Shown: positions 9,801 to 20,161 of the stretch, piece after piece
Layout: the number at the start of each line of letters is the position of its first letter
Position numbering within the stretch: position 1 is the first letter of the stretch
Assembly (NCBI RefSeq): GCF_000143085.1
Contig: NC_014315.1
Span: 2,758,001 to 2,822,000 of the forward strand
DNA from: Nitrosococcus watsonii C-113
GTDB taxonomy: Bacteria; Pseudomonadota; Gammaproteobacteria; Nitrosococcales; Nitrosococcaceae
DNA: 64,000 nt
Direction of reading: 5' to 3'
Notes under the pieces: generated by a model
Database searches by the model: none
What the model saw: only the letters and a program-made list of their open reading frames with translations
Told to the model about the DNA's origin: nothing
Translations under genes and position numbers: made by a program

Positions 9801-11497
9801 GTCCCGTCTCCTTCACCGCCTCTGGCGGCTTGTGGCTTTATGTGCCTTAATACTTGACTCAACGTCTTCAACGATCCAGCAATATCCGGCAAGGAAGATT
9901 CTATAGTCGTCTGTTCTAGCTTAGCGAGCGTATCCTTTATCACTTCAGCCTCAGAACCTTGAAAATAAGTCTGCAACCAACTTTGCGCTAACTCAAGGCT
10001 TTGTCGAAAAGCAGCTTCGTTTTTTAGTAAAAGATTTAGCCGGGCTGTCTCTAATTCAAGCCGCAGATTTTGATAGAGGAAATAACGCTCTTCCGGTAGT
10101 AAGGTAGGGATACCGCCGCCTTCTGCTTCATGTCGGTGCTTGACCACGACCATGCCCTTGAGGTCGTTCCAGATAACCTGCAAAAATTCCTTGGTTTTCG
10201 CAATATAAGTATTGCCTTCCGGTTCCGGAGTCGACTCAGGGGCTTGCTCTTTAGTCTTTGAAGCTGTTTCTGACTCTGCCAAAACCGTTTCTTTGAGTTC
10301 TAATGTTTTTACTCGCTCAATAATATTAGTGAGAGAGAGGGCCATACCATCAATATCGGGCTCGGGAACTGCTTTTAGAGAATTAATTTCTTCCGCTAAT
10401 TTAGCACGTACCGGCGTGAACGCAGGATTAGCCATATCGCGAAGGATCCTATCAGCCGTTTGCAAAGCAACCAGGGCTACGCTTACATTTTGTCCCAATT
10501 GCAAGCGTTCATTGGCAATGCGCATGAGATAAGCCGCTTCGGCGATATCCCAATTCCCCGGCTGCGGACCCCTTTCTACTTCGGAACGAAGAAGACTCAG
10601 AGTAGACTCTAAGGTCCCCATTCCCTGCTGAAACTTCTTGAGCTCGCCTTTATTCTCCGCAATTTCTTTCTTTAGGTTAGTAACTTCCTGCTGAAGCGAT
10701 TCTTCTTGTCCAGCAAGCCGTTCATCCATCTCAGAGGCGACTCTTCCGGCAAGTTGCTCATCTACTTGCGCGGCTATGCGGGCATCCATCTGGGGAGACT
10801 GGGTCTCTAACCGCTCAGCCAATTGCTCGGACAAAGACTCCCGCGCTTGACGCTCTTTCTCAACCAAGAAGTGCGTATAATAAAGGCTACCTAGTGCTAC
10901 TAAAATTAGAGCAATGGCCAGTATCACAAACCCTGCCAAACTTTTACCTCGACCCGATCCATCGCTTGCCTTCTCTACTTGGTAGGGATGAGTACGACGA
11001 ATAGGACGCGCTTTCGGGCTATCTCCTGCAGGAGGTTCTTCCTTTTTGGGCGGCTTAGCCGCGTCTCCGGCTGCTTGGGGATTCTCCGAAAAAGAGACGC
11101 TTTTCTCTTTTGGAGTCGATTCTGAAGCTGCTGTTCTTGCCTCAGCCTTCGGATTTTCTGGCTCCGGGGCTTTCGAAGTTAACCTGGCTGCCTTTGTTCC
11201 TGGTAAGGCAGCATCTTCGGAAGATTTTCCCGAGGAACGCTCTAGAGGAGGAGTTCCTGTTGGCGTTTTAAAAGCTGATTTATTACTTTCAGATTTCGAA
11301 GAAGAAGCACTGCTCTCCTTGGAAGCTTGCTCCGTTGCTTCTACTCTGGGTGCAGCAATAGAAGCCTTGGACTCTGGCTTTTCCAGTCCCGGAGCTTTGG
11401 AGTCAACCTCCCCACTAGCCCTCTTAAAATCTGCTTTTTCCGATAATCTGGCTTTCTTTTCTTTCCTTCCCGGCAAGTTCTCTTTTTTATCGCTCAT
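9797..11497 (-). CDS. hemX: HemX-like membrane protein
   Basis: A 566-residue HemX family protein, annotated in some genomes as uroporphyrinogen-III C-methyltransferase although it lacks a methyltransferase fold. Residues 1-180 are a low-complexity Lys/Ser/Glu/Pro-rich cytoplasmic tail. A single membrane segment lies near 187-210. A coiled coil (about 215-300) and the periplasmic HemX domain (LRSEVERGPQPGNWDIAEAA and later ARLNLLLKNEAAFRQSL) follow. The N-terminal tail is unusually long compared with Escherichia HemX. Coupled by ATGA overlaps to hemD upstream and hemY downstream. Confidence 0.9.
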   Translation of the reverse strand: MSDKKENLPGRKEKKARLSEKADFKRASGEVDSKAPGLEKPESKASIAAPRVEATEQASKESSASSSKSESNKSAFKTPTGTPPLERSSGKSSEDAALPGTKAARLTSKAPEPENPKAEARTAASESTPKEKSVSFSENPQAAGDAAKPPKKEEPPAGDSPKARPIRRTHPYQVEKASDGSGRGKSLAGFVILAIALILVALGSLYYTHFLVEKERQARESLSEQLAERLETQSPQMDARIAAQVDEQLAGRVASEMDERLAGQEESLQQEVTNLKKEIAENKGELKKFQQGMGTLESTLSLLRSEVERGPQPGNWDIAEAAYLMRIANERLQLGQNVSVALVALQTADRILRDMANPAFTPVRAKLAEEINSLKAVPEPDIDGMALSLTNIIERVKTLELKETVLAESETASKTKEQAPESTPEPEGNTYIAKTKEFLQVIWNDLKGMVVVKHRHEAEGGGIPTLLPEERYFLYQNLRLELETARLNLLLKNEAAFRQSLELAQSWLQTYFQGSEAEVIKDTLAKLEQTTIESSLPDIAGSLKTLSQVLRHIKPQAARGGEGDGT

Positions 11498-12291
11498 AAT
11501 TTATCCTCATGTTCAATAATGGTCTGGACGAGAGCGGCATCGCTAGGCTCCTGCGCCACCCATATCTGGGTAAATCCAAGCTCTCTTGCTTGCTGGGCTT
11601 GCCGGGAACCGATGACCACCAGCGGGATTCTACGAAGTTCTTTTAGCAGAGTCTCCCCGGCAAGGTGGCAGAGATTTTCCAAAATAGCTTTACTGGTGGT
11701 GATCACCACGTCTACCGGAACATTGGTCAGGGCTTGCCGAAGATTAGCGGCCACGGAAGGGGAAGGAAGACAGCGGCGGTATACTTCAGCATATTCGACT
11801 TGAGCTCCACGCTTGGCCAACGTCTTTGCTAGCAATTCCCTTCCTCCACTAGCCCGAAAAAGGACGACCTGCTGCCCCTTCATAGCTTGCAATTCATCCA
11901 TGGCCAACAACGCCTCGCTGTTATAGCCGGAACTAGGGCAAAGATGAGGAGGCAGCCCAAAGTCTTCTAACGCTTGCGCCGTGGCTCGCCCTACTACCGC
12001 GATTTTGAGATTTGCAGGCATCTCGCGGCGACAAAGCACCCAAGGTACTCCGCGCTGCACCGCATTAGCGCTGACGAACACAGCCCAGTGAAAATCATCC
12101 AAACGGCCAATAATTTCCTCTACTACGGCAGGTACTTCCGAATCGCCGATTTCTACCGTCGGAAAACGTACGGCTTGCCCGCCTTCAAGTTCAATCGCTA
12201 GAGATAATTTTTCGGCCTGCTCTGCCGGTCGGGTAACCAACACCCGTCGACCCGCAAGCCGCTGCTGGGAGATGATCCCGCTTTCAGCCAC
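11494..12291 (-). CDS. hemD: Uroporphyrinogen-III synthase
   Basis: Cyclises hydroxymethylbilane with inversion of ring D to uroporphyrinogen III. The reading frame is open to 12342, but that would cover the hemC end. A GTG at 12291 overlaps the hemC stop by 8 nt and gives 265 residues, the usual length, so I use it. Family segments visible are [27 protein letters not shown], a central [17 protein letters not shown] and [13 protein letters not shown]. Sequence is weakly conserved in this family, but position directly after hemC makes the call firm. Confidence 0.93.
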   Translation of the reverse strand: MAESGIISQQRLAGRRVLVTRPAEQAEKLSLAIELEGGQAVRFPTVEIGDSEVPAVVEEIIGRLDDFHWAVFVSANAVQRGVPWVLCRREMPANLKIAVVGRATAQALEDFGLPPHLCPSSGYNSEALLAMDELQAMKGQQVVLFRASGGRELLAKTLAKRGAQVEYAEVYRRCLPSPSVAANLRQALTNVPVDVVITTSKAILENLCHLAGETLLKELRRIPLVVIGSRQAQQARELGFTQIWVAQEPSDAALVQTIIEHEDKL

Positions 12292-13216
12292 TGTAAACCT
12301 CTGCCAGGATCTTATCTGCCCCCCGTCGAAGCAAATCCTCACCCAACGATGCGCCTAAACTCTCTGCATCCCCAGGCATTCCCCATGTTTCTCCTCGAAT
12401 AACCCGGCCGCCATCGGGCTGCCCCACCAGGGCACGCAGCCTCAGTCGTTCATCTTCTAGCTCAGCATAGCCAGCAATAGGCACCTGGCAGCCACCGGCA
12501 AGCCGTGCGTTTAATGCTCGCTCCGCCTGAAGGGTAATCCGCGTTGGGGGATGTTCGAGCACTTTAATAAGTTCCTCGGTAGCGGTATCCCCTTTTCGGC
12601 ATTCAATGCCGATAGCCCCTTGACCAATAGCAGGAAGGCTGACTTCGGGAGCTAGCGATTCCCTTATTCGGTGGGTTAACTCTAAACGTTTTAAGCCCGC
12701 AGTGGCCAAAATAATACCATCAAATTCGTTATTATCTAATTTGGCTAGGCGGGTATTCACATTACCGCGCAGATCCAAAACCTGAAAGTCAGGGCGACGT
12801 TCCCGCACTTGGCTTTGCCGGCGCAAACTTGAAGTTCCCAGCCGCGCACCCTCCGGCAAACTATCTAAATCCTGCCAATGATTGGAGACAAAAGCATCTC
12901 GTGGGTCGCCGCGCTGGCAAATAACCGCTATATGGAGATTTTCAGGCAAATCTACCGGCACATCTTTCATGGAGTGAACGGCAATATCAGCCTCCCCACT
13001 AAAGAGGCCCTGTTCTAGCTCCTTAATGAATAGCCCTTTGCCACCTATCTTGGCCAGGGGCGTATCCAGAATCTTATCGCCTTGGGTACTCATGCGAACC
13101 AGCTCTACACTCAAATCAGGATAGTGATGACGCAAGGTATTAGCAACATATTCAGCTTGCCACAAAGCGAGAAGACTCTTACGGGTGGCAATGCGAAGAC
13201 AGGTCTTTGCACTCAT
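12284..13216 (-). CDS. hemC: Porphobilinogen deaminase (hydroxymethylbilane synthase)
   Basis: Assembles four porphobilinogens into hydroxymethylbilane on a dipyrromethane cofactor. With ATG at 13216 the product is 310 residues, starting [20 protein letters not shown], as usual. The longer frame from 13324 has no family support. Cofactor-binding Cys is in [12 protein letters not shown] and the substrate loop region in [15 protein letters not shown]. It is first in the hemCDXY operon and divergent from argH. Confidence 0.96.
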   Translation of the reverse strand: MSAKTCLRIATRKSLLALWQAEYVANTLRHHYPDLSVELVRMSTQGDKILDTPLAKIGGKGLFIKELEQGLFSGEADIAVHSMKDVPVDLPENLHIAVICQRGDPRDAFVSNHWQDLDSLPEGARLGTSSLRRQSQVRERRPDFQVLDLRGNVNTRLAKLDNNEFDGIILATAGLKRLELTHRIRESLAPEVSLPAIGQGAIGIECRKGDTATEELIKVLEHPPTRITLQAERALNARLAGGCQVPIAGYAELEDERLRLRALVGQPDGGRVIRGETWGMPGDAESLGASLGEDLLRRGADKILAEVYSG

Positions 13217-13469
13217 AATAAATACCATTTTACATTGATTTGATAAATTAAAGCTGGTTAAAGAAGAAATGAAACCGGTGCTGGAATTGCAAAACTTGAG
13301 TAAATACTTCGCCGAGCGGGGCATTGATCCGAGCTAAAATCAAGGCAAATATTTTATTAACCTGACCGGCTATGGCAGCTTTTCCACAGATATTTAGCGT
13401 AAAATTAGTGCAAGATACCTTGATAATAAAAACTTTTCCACTTTCAGCATCCGGAGAATGTCTCTTTAT

Positions 13470-14897
13470 ATGAGTCATAACAACATCACTCATGGCAAAC
13501 CCTGGTCCGGCCGTTTCCACGAACCTACCGATACCTTTGTCGAAGAGTTTACTGCTTCTATCGGCTTTGACCACCGGCTTTACCGGCAAGATATCCACGG
13601 CTCCATCGCCCACGCTCGTATGCTAGCCAAGGTAGGCGTACTTTCCAGCGAAGAATGCGAGGCCATCATCCAGGGCCTAGAAACTATTGCCCAAGATATC
13701 AGCCGAGGGCAGTTTTCCTGGTCTGTGGCCCTTGAAGATGTGCATATGAACATTGAAGCCGCCCTTACTGAGAGGATTGGCCCCGTCGGAAAAAAGCTCC
13801 ATACCGGCCGCTCCCGCAATGATCAGATCGCCACCGATATCCGACTCTATCTACGAGATGCCATTGATCTTATCACCGCCCAGCTACAGCGCTTGCAAGA
13901 AGGATTGCTAGCGATAGCCGAGCGGGAAGCAGCCACCATCATGCCAGGGTTTACTCACCTACAAACGGCGCAACCGGTCACTTTTGGCCATCATTTAATG
14001 GCCTGGTTTGAGATGCTAATCAGAGATACCGAGCGCCTCATTAACTGCCGCCAGCGGGTTAATATCCTGCCCTTGGGAGCAGCAGCGCTAGCGGGAACCA
14101 CCTTCCCCATCGATCAAGCCTATACAGCCGAGCTGCTAGGCTTTGATGGCATAGCGGAAAACTCACTGGACGCCGTCTCTGATCGGGATTTCGCCATTGA
14201 ATTTACCGCCGCTGGCGCCCTTCTCATGACCCACTTGTCCCGCTTTGCCGAGGAATTGGTGCTCTGGTCCTCGGCCCAATTTGACTTTATCACTTTGCCT
14301 GATCGATTCTGCACGGGCTCTTCCATTATGCCCCAGAAAAAAAATCCGGATGTACCAGAATTGGTACGGGGAAAAACAGGGCGGGTCAACGGTCATTTAG
14401 TGGGCCTTCTCACCCTGATGAAAGGCCAACCGCTGGCTTATAACAAGGATAACCAGGAAGACAAGGAACCGCTCTTTGACACCGTGGATACTCTCTTGGG
14501 ATGCCTGCGGGCCTTTGCGGCTATGATCCCGGCAATCACAACCAATCCCGATAAAATGCGGGAAGCAGCAACTAAAGGCTATGCGACCGCAACGGATCTT
14601 GCTGACTATCTGGTACGCAAAGGCGTTTCATTCCGGGATGCCCACGAAATCGTGGGCAAAGCCGTGGCCCTTGCTATCGAACAAAATAAAGATCTGGCCG
14701 CGCTCAAGCTGGCTACCCTCCAAAGCTTTTCTCCTGTTATAGAGGAAGATGTCTTCGATGTCCTAACTCTAGAAGGCTCAGTGGCGGCAAGAAATCACTT
14801 AGGGGGTACCGCCCCCGCCCAGGTGCGCGCGGCCATCCAACGAGGGCGAAAGAAACTAAGCCCCCTGGCGCCTAACTTGCCTCGATGGACTCCATGA
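13470..14897 (+). CDS. argH: Argininosuccinate lyase
   Basis: Last step of arginine synthesis: argininosuccinate to arginine and fumarate. The fumarase/aspartase superfamily signature [12 protein letters not shown] is near residue 280, with KPWSGRF at the N-terminus, HTGRSRNDQ near 115 and the TFGHHLMAW region. I take the ATG at 13470 (MSHNN). The in-frame ATG at 13458 lies directly against a GGAGA and is too close to it. 475 residues is normal. Its last 26 bp overlap the convergent end of gcvT. Confidence 0.95.
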   Translation: MSHNNITHGKPWSGRFHEPTDTFVEEFTASIGFDHRLYRQDIHGSIAHARMLAKVGVLSSEECEAIIQGLETIAQDISRGQFSWSVALEDVHMNIEAALTERIGPVGKKLHTGRSRNDQIATDIRLYLRDAIDLITAQLQRLQEGLLAIAEREAATIMPGFTHLQTAQPVTFGHHLMAWFEMLIRDTERLINCRQRVNILPLGAAALAGTTFPIDQAYTAELLGFDGIAENSLDAVSDRDFAIEFTAAGALLMTHLSRFAEELVLWSSAQFDFITLPDRFCTGSSIMPQKKNPDVPELVRGKTGRVNGHLVGLLTLMKGQPLAYNKDNQEDKEPLFDTVDTLLGCLRAFAAMIPAITTNPDKMREAATKGYATATDLADYLVRKGVSFRDAHEIVGKAVALAIEQNKDLAALKLATLQSFSPVIEEDVFDVLTLEGSVAARNHLGGTAPAQVRAAIQRGRKKLSPLAPNLPRWTP

Positions 14898-15987
14898 GAT
14901 CTGCTGGAACACAGGCCCGGCCATTGCGAACGAAGGGCGGTTTAACCATGGCAGCCGGCACCGCCCGCCCCCGGATCTGGACTTCACAGGAGCTATCAGC
15001 GCCCACTGGCACGCGGGCGAGGGCAATGGATCGCTCCAAAGTGGGAGAAAACCCACCGCTGGTCACTACGCCTTCCCCCAAGTTAGTGGTGATGGCCTGC
15101 CCATTGCGCATGAGCCCCTTGCCCTGGAGCAGCAAGCCCACTTGCTGATGGGGGCAACCCGCGGCTTGTTGGGCTTCTAAAACCGCACGACCTATAAAAT
15201 CCCGCTCCGGGGGTTTCCAGGCGACCGTCCATCCAAGACCTGCTTCCAGGGGAGTTGTGGCCTCATCCATATCTGCCCCATACAGACACATACCCGCTTC
15301 TAGCCTTAACGTATCCCGCGCTCCAAGGCCACAGGGCTTCGCCCCGCCTGCCTGCAAGCGCCGCCACCAGTCCTGGGCTTGTGGGCCTGATAACAATAAT
15401 TCATAACCATCCTCCCCCGTATAGCCGGTACGGGCAACAAAAAGCCCCTCCTCCCAGGTAGCCTGAAAGCGCTTAAGGTTGGCAACTTTTTCCTTTAAAG
15501 ATTCGGATAACTGGCCGTGGACCTGGGCGCGGGCTTTAGGTCCTTGAACGGCAATCATCGCTAACTCAGGACGCTCTTCCACTTGAACCTTAAAGGGAGC
15601 GGCGTGAGATTCAACCCAGGACAAAACCTTATCCCGGGTTCCCGCATTAGAGATCAAACGAAATTCTTGCTCCGCCATCAGGTAAACAATGAGGTCATCA
15701 ATAACCCCACCCTGCTCATTAAGCATACAGCTATACAACGCCGTTCCAGGATCGCTCAGCCGATCCACGTTGTTAGCGAGCAACTGGCGCAAAAAAGGAC
15801 GCACCTTCTCGCCCTTAAGATCCACCACAGTCATATGGGAAACATCAAATATCCCCACCCCCTGGCGCACTGCCTGATGCTCCGCCACTTGGGAACCGTA
15901 ATGCAAAGGCATATCCCAACCGGCAAAGTCCACTAACCGGGCTCCCGCCGAGCGGTGCAGATCGAATATCGCCGTATGTTTTCCCAT
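14872..15987 (-). CDS. gcvT: Aminomethyltransferase, glycine cleavage T protein
   Basis: Transfers the methylene group from the aminomethyl-lipoyl H protein to tetrahydrofolate. The 371-residue product shows [20 protein letters not shown] at the N-terminus, [13 protein letters not shown], the folate-site region [13 protein letters not shown] and [15 protein letters not shown] strong GAGGAGGAG ribosome site precedes the ATG. gcvH and gcvP are not next to it. I see no glycine-riboswitch pattern upstream, only the palindrome at 16018-16063. Confidence 0.94.
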   Translation of the reverse strand: MGKHTAIFDLHRSAGARLVDFAGWDMPLHYGSQVAEHQAVRQGVGIFDVSHMTVVDLKGEKVRPFLRQLLANNVDRLSDPGTALYSCMLNEQGGVIDDLIVYLMAEQEFRLISNAGTRDKVLSWVESHAAPFKVQVEERPELAMIAVQGPKARAQVHGQLSESLKEKVANLKRFQATWEEGLFVARTGYTGEDGYELLLSGPQAQDWWRRLQAGGAKPCGLGARDTLRLEAGMCLYGADMDEATTPLEAGLGWTVAWKPPERDFIGRAVLEAQQAAGCPHQQVGLLLQGKGLMRNGQAITTNLGEGVVTSGGFSPTLERSIALARVPVGADSSCEVQIRGRAVPAAMVKPPFVRNGRACVPADLMESIEAS

Positions 15988-16017
15988 GACACACTCCTCC
16001 TCAAGGATATTAAATAA

Positions 16018-16063
16018 GGGCGTAAACCATAGAACCCATGGAAGATTTCGATGGTTCCCGCCC
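16018..16063. repeat. Large palindrome upstream of gcvT, terminator or REP-like
   Basis: Arms GGGCGTAAACCAT and ATGGTTCCCGCCC pair (CGCCC, AACCAT blocks) around a 20-nt loop. On the minus strand a TTATTTAATA stretch follows, which fits a terminator for transcription arriving from the RAYT/PIN side. Because it adjoins a RAYT remnant, it could instead be a REP-type palindrome. Confidence 0.55.
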
Positions 16064-16136
16064 TTGCACGATTAAATTTCTATTTTAGATTTTACCGCCT
16101 GAATCGCGAATAAAAGAAGTACTCATCATTGGTTCT

Positions 16137-16369
16137 TTATCTCTTAGTTTCCCCCGCGGCCCTAATAATTTGGCTGACACGGGAATAACGAAGATCAAAG
16201 CGAGCGCCTATTTCCTTCATAGTGTACCCACCACCAGCATAGGCCCGCGCAATGGCCTCACCTTGATCACAGTGCCTTTTGGAAAGAACTTTAGGGATTT
16301 TGCTGCGGGCCGCAGAAAGCCACATAATAAAAGGTGTCAGGGAAATTCAATACGTAAAGGCCGAACCAT
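16137..16369 (-). pseudogene. REP-associated tyrosine transposase (RAYT) remnant, internally deleted
   Basis: The minus strand at 16369 begins MVRPLRIEFP, the classic RAYT N-terminus, and hits a stop at once. The downstream frame ends in a C-terminal helix-turn-helix typical of RAYTs (AIARAYAGGGYTMKEIGARF, SRVSQIIRAAGETKR). The catalytic middle, about 200 residues with the HUH and Tyr motifs, is missing. This is therefore a collapsed, inactive copy with only its two ends kept. Confidence 0.8.
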
Positions 16370-16639
16370 GAATCCAACCCTACCATAAGAATAAAAACAA
16401 ACAAACTACAAGACTAAACCCTATAGGGATGAGATGATCTATGCTGGCCAGGATTTAACAAGAAAGGCTTTTCCGCTACCAAAAACAAATATTAACAGCC
16501 ATACTTGTTATATGAAGGAACTTAAAAGAATAGAAGCGCCCATTTTGGTTCTTGCGGTTATAAATTATGAACACACACCCCTTAATGACTAGGGTTTTGT
16601 AAGTTAATTAACAGTAGAGGCAATCGTCTCATGGCTTTA

Positions 16640-17245
16640 TTAAGGATGACTAATAGGTGGTTTATAGCTAACGTTTTCAGCCTCTATCACAATATATTTT
16701 TGCTGGCGTAATTGTTCAACCAAACCCATTAATTCAGCTTCTGCAAGCTTTTTCATGAACAATGCGTTGATCGTATTTGCTAAAGTTTTAACCTTGCGGG
16801 GCCGGGAATGACCACGCGAGGAAAGGCTTTTTACAATAGCAGTTATTTTCTCTTCGGATGAAGTAGCGTTTGAAACACCTAGAAAAGGTATCTCGGATAT
16901 CGCCTTTTCTCGTTGAGCGTATATCTTTTTTTCTTTCAAATGCCGGATAAGAGGATCGAAGCCGGTATCTTTCGAGATGATGTGAAAGTAGCCCTTCGGG
17001 TCCCGCTCCGCTAATTGTCCCACATAGAATGCAATATGAAAATCCAGGGCATTGGAACCATTTCCAGCAATTTTTACGTACTCGGCATTGCCACCTAAGG
17101 ATTGTAGCGATAAGGCAAAATCAAATGGCACCTTGGTTTGATTAGCGCCTATGAAAACCAGTACTCTACATGGATGGTCCTTGAGAACAGACAAACTCTT
17201 TGGCTGAACATTCTCATAATCAATTAATATATAATTATTCTTCAC
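16640..17245 (-). CDS. PIN/NYN-domain protein, putative RNase
   Basis: A 201-residue protein starting MKNNYILIDYENVQP, in which IDYEN provides the first acidic residue of a PIN/NYN nuclease fold. A later ISKDTGFDPLIRHL supplies the second acidic cluster, and GNGSNALDFHIAFYVG the middle one. The C-terminal 60 residues may be a helical accessory domain. This pattern matches small stand-alone PIN proteins seen in many proteobacteria. No antitoxin-like gene is adjacent, so a toxin role is not supported. Target RNA is unknown. Confidence 0.75.
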   Translation of the reverse strand: MKNNYILIDYENVQPKSLSVLKDHPCRVLVFIGANQTKVPFDFALSLQSLGGNAEYVKIAGNGSNALDFHIAFYVGQLAERDPKGYFHIISKDTGFDPLIRHLKEKKIYAQREKAISEIPFLGVSNATSSEEKITAIVKSLSSRGHSRPRKVKTLANTINALFMKKLAEAELMGLVEQLRQQKYIVIEAENVSYKPPISHP

Positions 17246-17336
17246 GGGCCATCCTTTTTGCTCACCCTGATTCCTTTATCGGCCACGGGTAAAATGACTT
17301 TAGCGCCTACTGAAATGCGGAAAACTTGCCTTCTAA

Positions 17337-17631
17337 TTATTTCACTTCAACCCTTAAATCGGAGAAAAACTGCCTTCCCCACCCAACAAGAATACCCTCC
17401 CTGATCATAACGGGCGTCATTTCCTCATCAGTAGTTGTTCCATCAGGAATTCGCTGCGTAACATAGTAAAGTACGAGATAAGTTTGTTCGTTCTCCAGAA
17501 AAGAATCTGTTCTCCATGGTTTTCCCATGTGCTGCAACACTTCCTCTTGCGCCATCCCAGTATGGAGTCCATTAAGCCGATCTCGGTTACGAGACACCTC
17601 TATTTCCTTGGTATAGTGATTTGTATTAATA
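17337..17631 (-). pseudogene. BamE/SmpA-like lipoprotein, 3' part (split by composite element)
   Basis: The frame reads from the IS junction through IINTNHYTKEIEVSRNRDRL and NGLHTGMAQEEVLQHMGKPW to the stop at 17337. LHTGM-EEVLQHMGKP is the SmpA/BamE-type domain found in small outer-membrane lipoproteins. A GTG at 17597 could restart translation, but without a signal peptide. The 5' part with lipobox lies at 20986-21046. Joining the halves across one TA restores a continuous frame of about 116 residues. Confidence 0.85.
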
Positions 17632-18518
17632 ATAGGACGCGTTATGTTGTGAAATGACTTATTCGTTGGATATGAGAGAAGCCGTAATCTCGTTTGTAAA
17701 TAATGGCGGCAGCGGGACAGAGGCGGCGCATATTTTTGTGTTGCACGTTCTACCCTTTACAGGAGGCTTGGCATGGATAATCCGCAGCCCAAGGTGCATG
17801 GTTTTAGGCGTGGTAAGATCAATAAATCTGCTCTAAAGAAGCATGTTTGTGTTTATCCTGATATGTTTTTGCATGAACGTGCTGATATTTTTAGTGTTGA
17901 TACAAGTTCCATGAGCCGCGCTTTAAAGGCGATGCGCATCGTAAAAAAAAGAGCGCGGGTATAGAGCGAGCGCTGTACTATAAAAAGGCAGGCGTTCTGC
18001 GAAAAGCTCAGCGCCGAACATCGCATGATGGGCTTTAAAAACTTGATTGACATGGATGAGACAGGCTTTGATGCCCCTTGTTACCGTGATGCGGAATGGG
18101 TGCGAAAAGGGCAGAAGATCCTCGGTCTTTGTTCCGGTAAACGTAAACACCGTACCAACCTCATCATGGCGCAGCGTCACAATGGTACCAGGACGCAAAA
18201 AAGAATGGCTGGCACCGATGCTGTTTCAAGGATCGTGCAATGCACAGCTTTTTGAAATGTGGGTTGAACAATGCCTGATGAAAGAGCTGCATGAACCCAC
18301 CATCGTGGTCATGGACAATGCGTCATTTCACAACCATAAACGCGTTCAAGATATTCTGGCCAAGAACTATCACTATGTGATCTCGCTACCACCATATTCA
18401 CCCGATTTAAATTCCATCGAAAAAACATTCGGAAGCATGAAACGAAGAAGACAGTCTATGCCAATAGGCACGACAATCAATCAGCTTATATTCTCTTAAT
18501 TCTTAACGCAAATGTCTA
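17632..18518 (+). mobile_element. IS630-family copy 1, degenerate
   Basis: Transposase pieces appear in order in different frames. They are MTYSLDMREAVISFVNNGGS (from 17654), RSTLYRRLGMDN-type linker and MDNPQPKVHGFRRGK (17773), the DDE pieces MDETGFD (18052), MDNASFH (18313) and LNSIEKTFG (18409), and an end near 18499. At least three frame breaks are present. The left end ATAGGACGCGTTATG is a poor match to the inverted right end TAGACATTTGCGTTAAG. Its right end cuts the VOC gene. Confidence 0.82.
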
Positions 18519-18649
18519 TAGCCGCCCGCCGAAACAAATGCTGCTTGTGATCCGAAACGTTGAGTCAACTCTAAGCCAAGTACTCCGCAGTAGAAATCCA
18601 GCGCGCGTTGCAAAGTGACGACCTTTAAATGCGCGTGACCAATTTTCAT
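18503..18649 (-). pseudogene. VOC/glyoxalase-family gene, 3'-truncated by IS630 copy 1
   Basis: Minus-strand frame from ATG 18649 reads MKIGHAHLKVVTLQRALDFY, then GLELTQRFGSQAAFVSAGGY. This is the first beta-alpha-beta module of the vicinal oxygen chelate family, with the metal-ligand His in GHAHL. After GGY the frame enters the IS end (18518 downward) and stops at 18505. About two thirds of the protein is missing. Confidence 0.8.
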
Positions 18650-18700
18650 CCCAGTGTCAATCGGGCCGGGACTTTAGTTAGTCGGAATTATGAGAAATCA

Positions 18701-19273
18701 TCACTTAGCCTTTGCGTTTTCACGGAGGGTTTTCAACGCACAGCCCCAAGCAATGAGTTGATCCAGCATATCATCAACCGATTTTTGATGGCGCTCGTGC
18801 GGCGTGAACTCGCTCATGTTTTGGAAGTCGGTGAAAAGCGAGAACATCACTTGATTGCGGACGTGAGCCATTTGCAATTCGCTTGCTACCAGCCTGAGTT
18901 GTTCCACTGCTCGCGCACCCCCGGCGCTGCCGTAACTCACGAAACCTGCTGCTTTGTTGTTCCACTCGGCATAGACAAAATCAAGCGCGTTTTTGAGTGC
19001 ACCCGGTGTACCGTGATTGTATTCGGGCGTCACGAAAACATAGGCATCGAAGGACGCGACTTTGGCCGCCCACGCTTTAGTGTGCGGCTGGGAGTACTGC
19101 CCCATCGAAGGTGGCGCTGGCTCATCGAGCAGCGGCAGGTCGAGCTCTTTGAGATCAACCAGCTCGAACTCGGCATCGCTACGCTGCTCGGCGATGTCAT
19201 AAACCCAGCGCGCGACGGATTCGCCCACACGCTCCGGACGGGTGCTACCAATAATAACTGCAATTTTAATCAT
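18701..19273 (-). CDS. NADPH-dependent FMN reductase-family flavoprotein
   Basis: A 190-residue flavodoxin-like reductase. The FMN phosphate loop is IIGSTRPERVGESVARW near residues 8-25, and the family motif VTPEYNHGTPGALKNALDF near 90-110 binds the isoalloxazine and substrate. It resembles chromate/quinone reductases and azoreductase-type proteins, using NAD(P)H to reduce FMN, quinones or metals. It is cargo between the two IS630 copies, downstream of the SDR and upstream of the broken VOC gene, all on the minus strand. Substrate cannot be read from sequence. Confidence 0.88.
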   Translation of the reverse strand: MIKIAVIIGSTRPERVGESVARWVYDIAEQRSDAEFELVDLKELDLPLLDEPAPPSMGQYSQPHTKAWAAKVASFDAYVFVTPEYNHGTPGALKNALDFVYAEWNNKAAGFVSYGSAGGARAVEQLRLVASELQMAHVRNQVMFSLFTDFQNMSEFTPHERHQKSVDDMLDQLIAWGCALKTLRENAKAK

Positions 19274-19348
19274 GTTAATTTTCTCGTTAAAAAGTTTTCA
19301 TTTTAGGTTCGACGAACGTTCTCGCTTTGGAGAACGCGGCATCCAAGC

Positions 19349-20128
19349 TCAACGATAAACAAGGCCACCGTCAATCAGGGGAGCTTGTCCGGTCATGTAA
19401 TCCGAATCCGGCCCCGCTAGATAGGAAACGAAAGATGCCACGTCTTCGGGTGTCTGCGCCCGCCCAAGAGCGATGTCGCCGACGAATTTTTCGTAGGTAT
19501 CGCCGATTTTGGCTCCCGTGATTTCGGCCATGCGCCGGTCAATTTCGACCCACATATCGGTGCCGACAACACCAGGACAGTAAGCATTGACTGTGATTCC
19601 ATCGCTCGCAAACTCTTTGGCCGCCGCCTGCGTCAAGGCACGGACGGCGAACTTAGTCGCTGAATAGACGCTCAGCAGAGGAATGCCTTCGTGACCCGCG
19701 ATGGAAGACGCGCTGATGATTTTACCTTTCTGCTCGCGCTCCTTGAACTTCGCGCCTGCGGCCTGAATGCCCCACAGAACGCCTTCAATATTGACCTTGA
19801 AGATTTTATCGACTTCTTCGGGCGTGACTTCGGCGATGGATTGGATAGTAGCGATGCCCGCATTGTTGACGATGATGTCGAAACCGCCGAGTTCCTTTTC
19901 GGCGTGGTCAACGGCGGCGTAAACCTCATCCCGCTTTGATACGTCGGCTTTGAATGTGGTGGCCTTGCGACCCACCGCCCGCACTTCGTCGGCGACGGCT
20001 CCCATTTTCTCTTCGTTAAGATCTACGATGGCGATGTCCGCGCCGTCGTTGGCCAGACGTAATGCAATCGCCCGTCCGATGCCCTGTCCTGCGCCTGTGA
20101 TTAGGGCGACTTTTCCGTTAATGCCCAT
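19349..20128 (-). CDS. Short-chain dehydrogenase, acetoin/diacetyl reductase-like
   Basis: Classical SDR of 259 residues. The cofactor loop [10 protein letters not shown] is at 11-20, NNAG near 88, and the catalytic Ser (SSIAGHEG) and YSATK complete the active site. The C-terminal [17 protein letters not shown] is typical. It most resembles (S)-acetoin-forming diacetyl reductases or 2,3-butanediol dehydrogenases, but related SDRs act on many secondary alcohols. It is the first gene of the cargo operon of the composite element. Its 5' end lies about 30 bp from the IS630 copy 2 end, so its promoter may be in the IS. Confidence 0.85.
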   Translation of the reverse strand: MGINGKVALITGAGQGIGRAIALRLANDGADIAIVDLNEEKMGAVADEVRAVGRKATTFKADVSKRDEVYAAVDHAEKELGGFDIIVNNAGIATIQSIAEVTPEEVDKIFKVNIEGVLWGIQAAGAKFKEREQKGKIISASSIAGHEGIPLLSVYSATKFAVRALTQAAAKEFASDGITVNAYCPGVVGTDMWVEIDRRMAEITGAKIGDTYEKFVGDIALGRAQTPEDVASFVSYLAGPDSDYMTGQAPLIDGGLVYR

Positions 20129-20161
20129 GTCAATCTCCTTTTACTTTCACTAACGATACTA

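Noticed and set aside
11046-11519. 157-residue plus-strand ORF opposite the hemX low-complexity tail
   Set aside because: It is a mirror of repetitive Ser/Lys/Glu codons and has no start signal.
15988-16136. Possible glycine riboswitch before gcvT
   Set aside because: I see one large palindrome but not the conserved core or the tandem aptamer arrangement.
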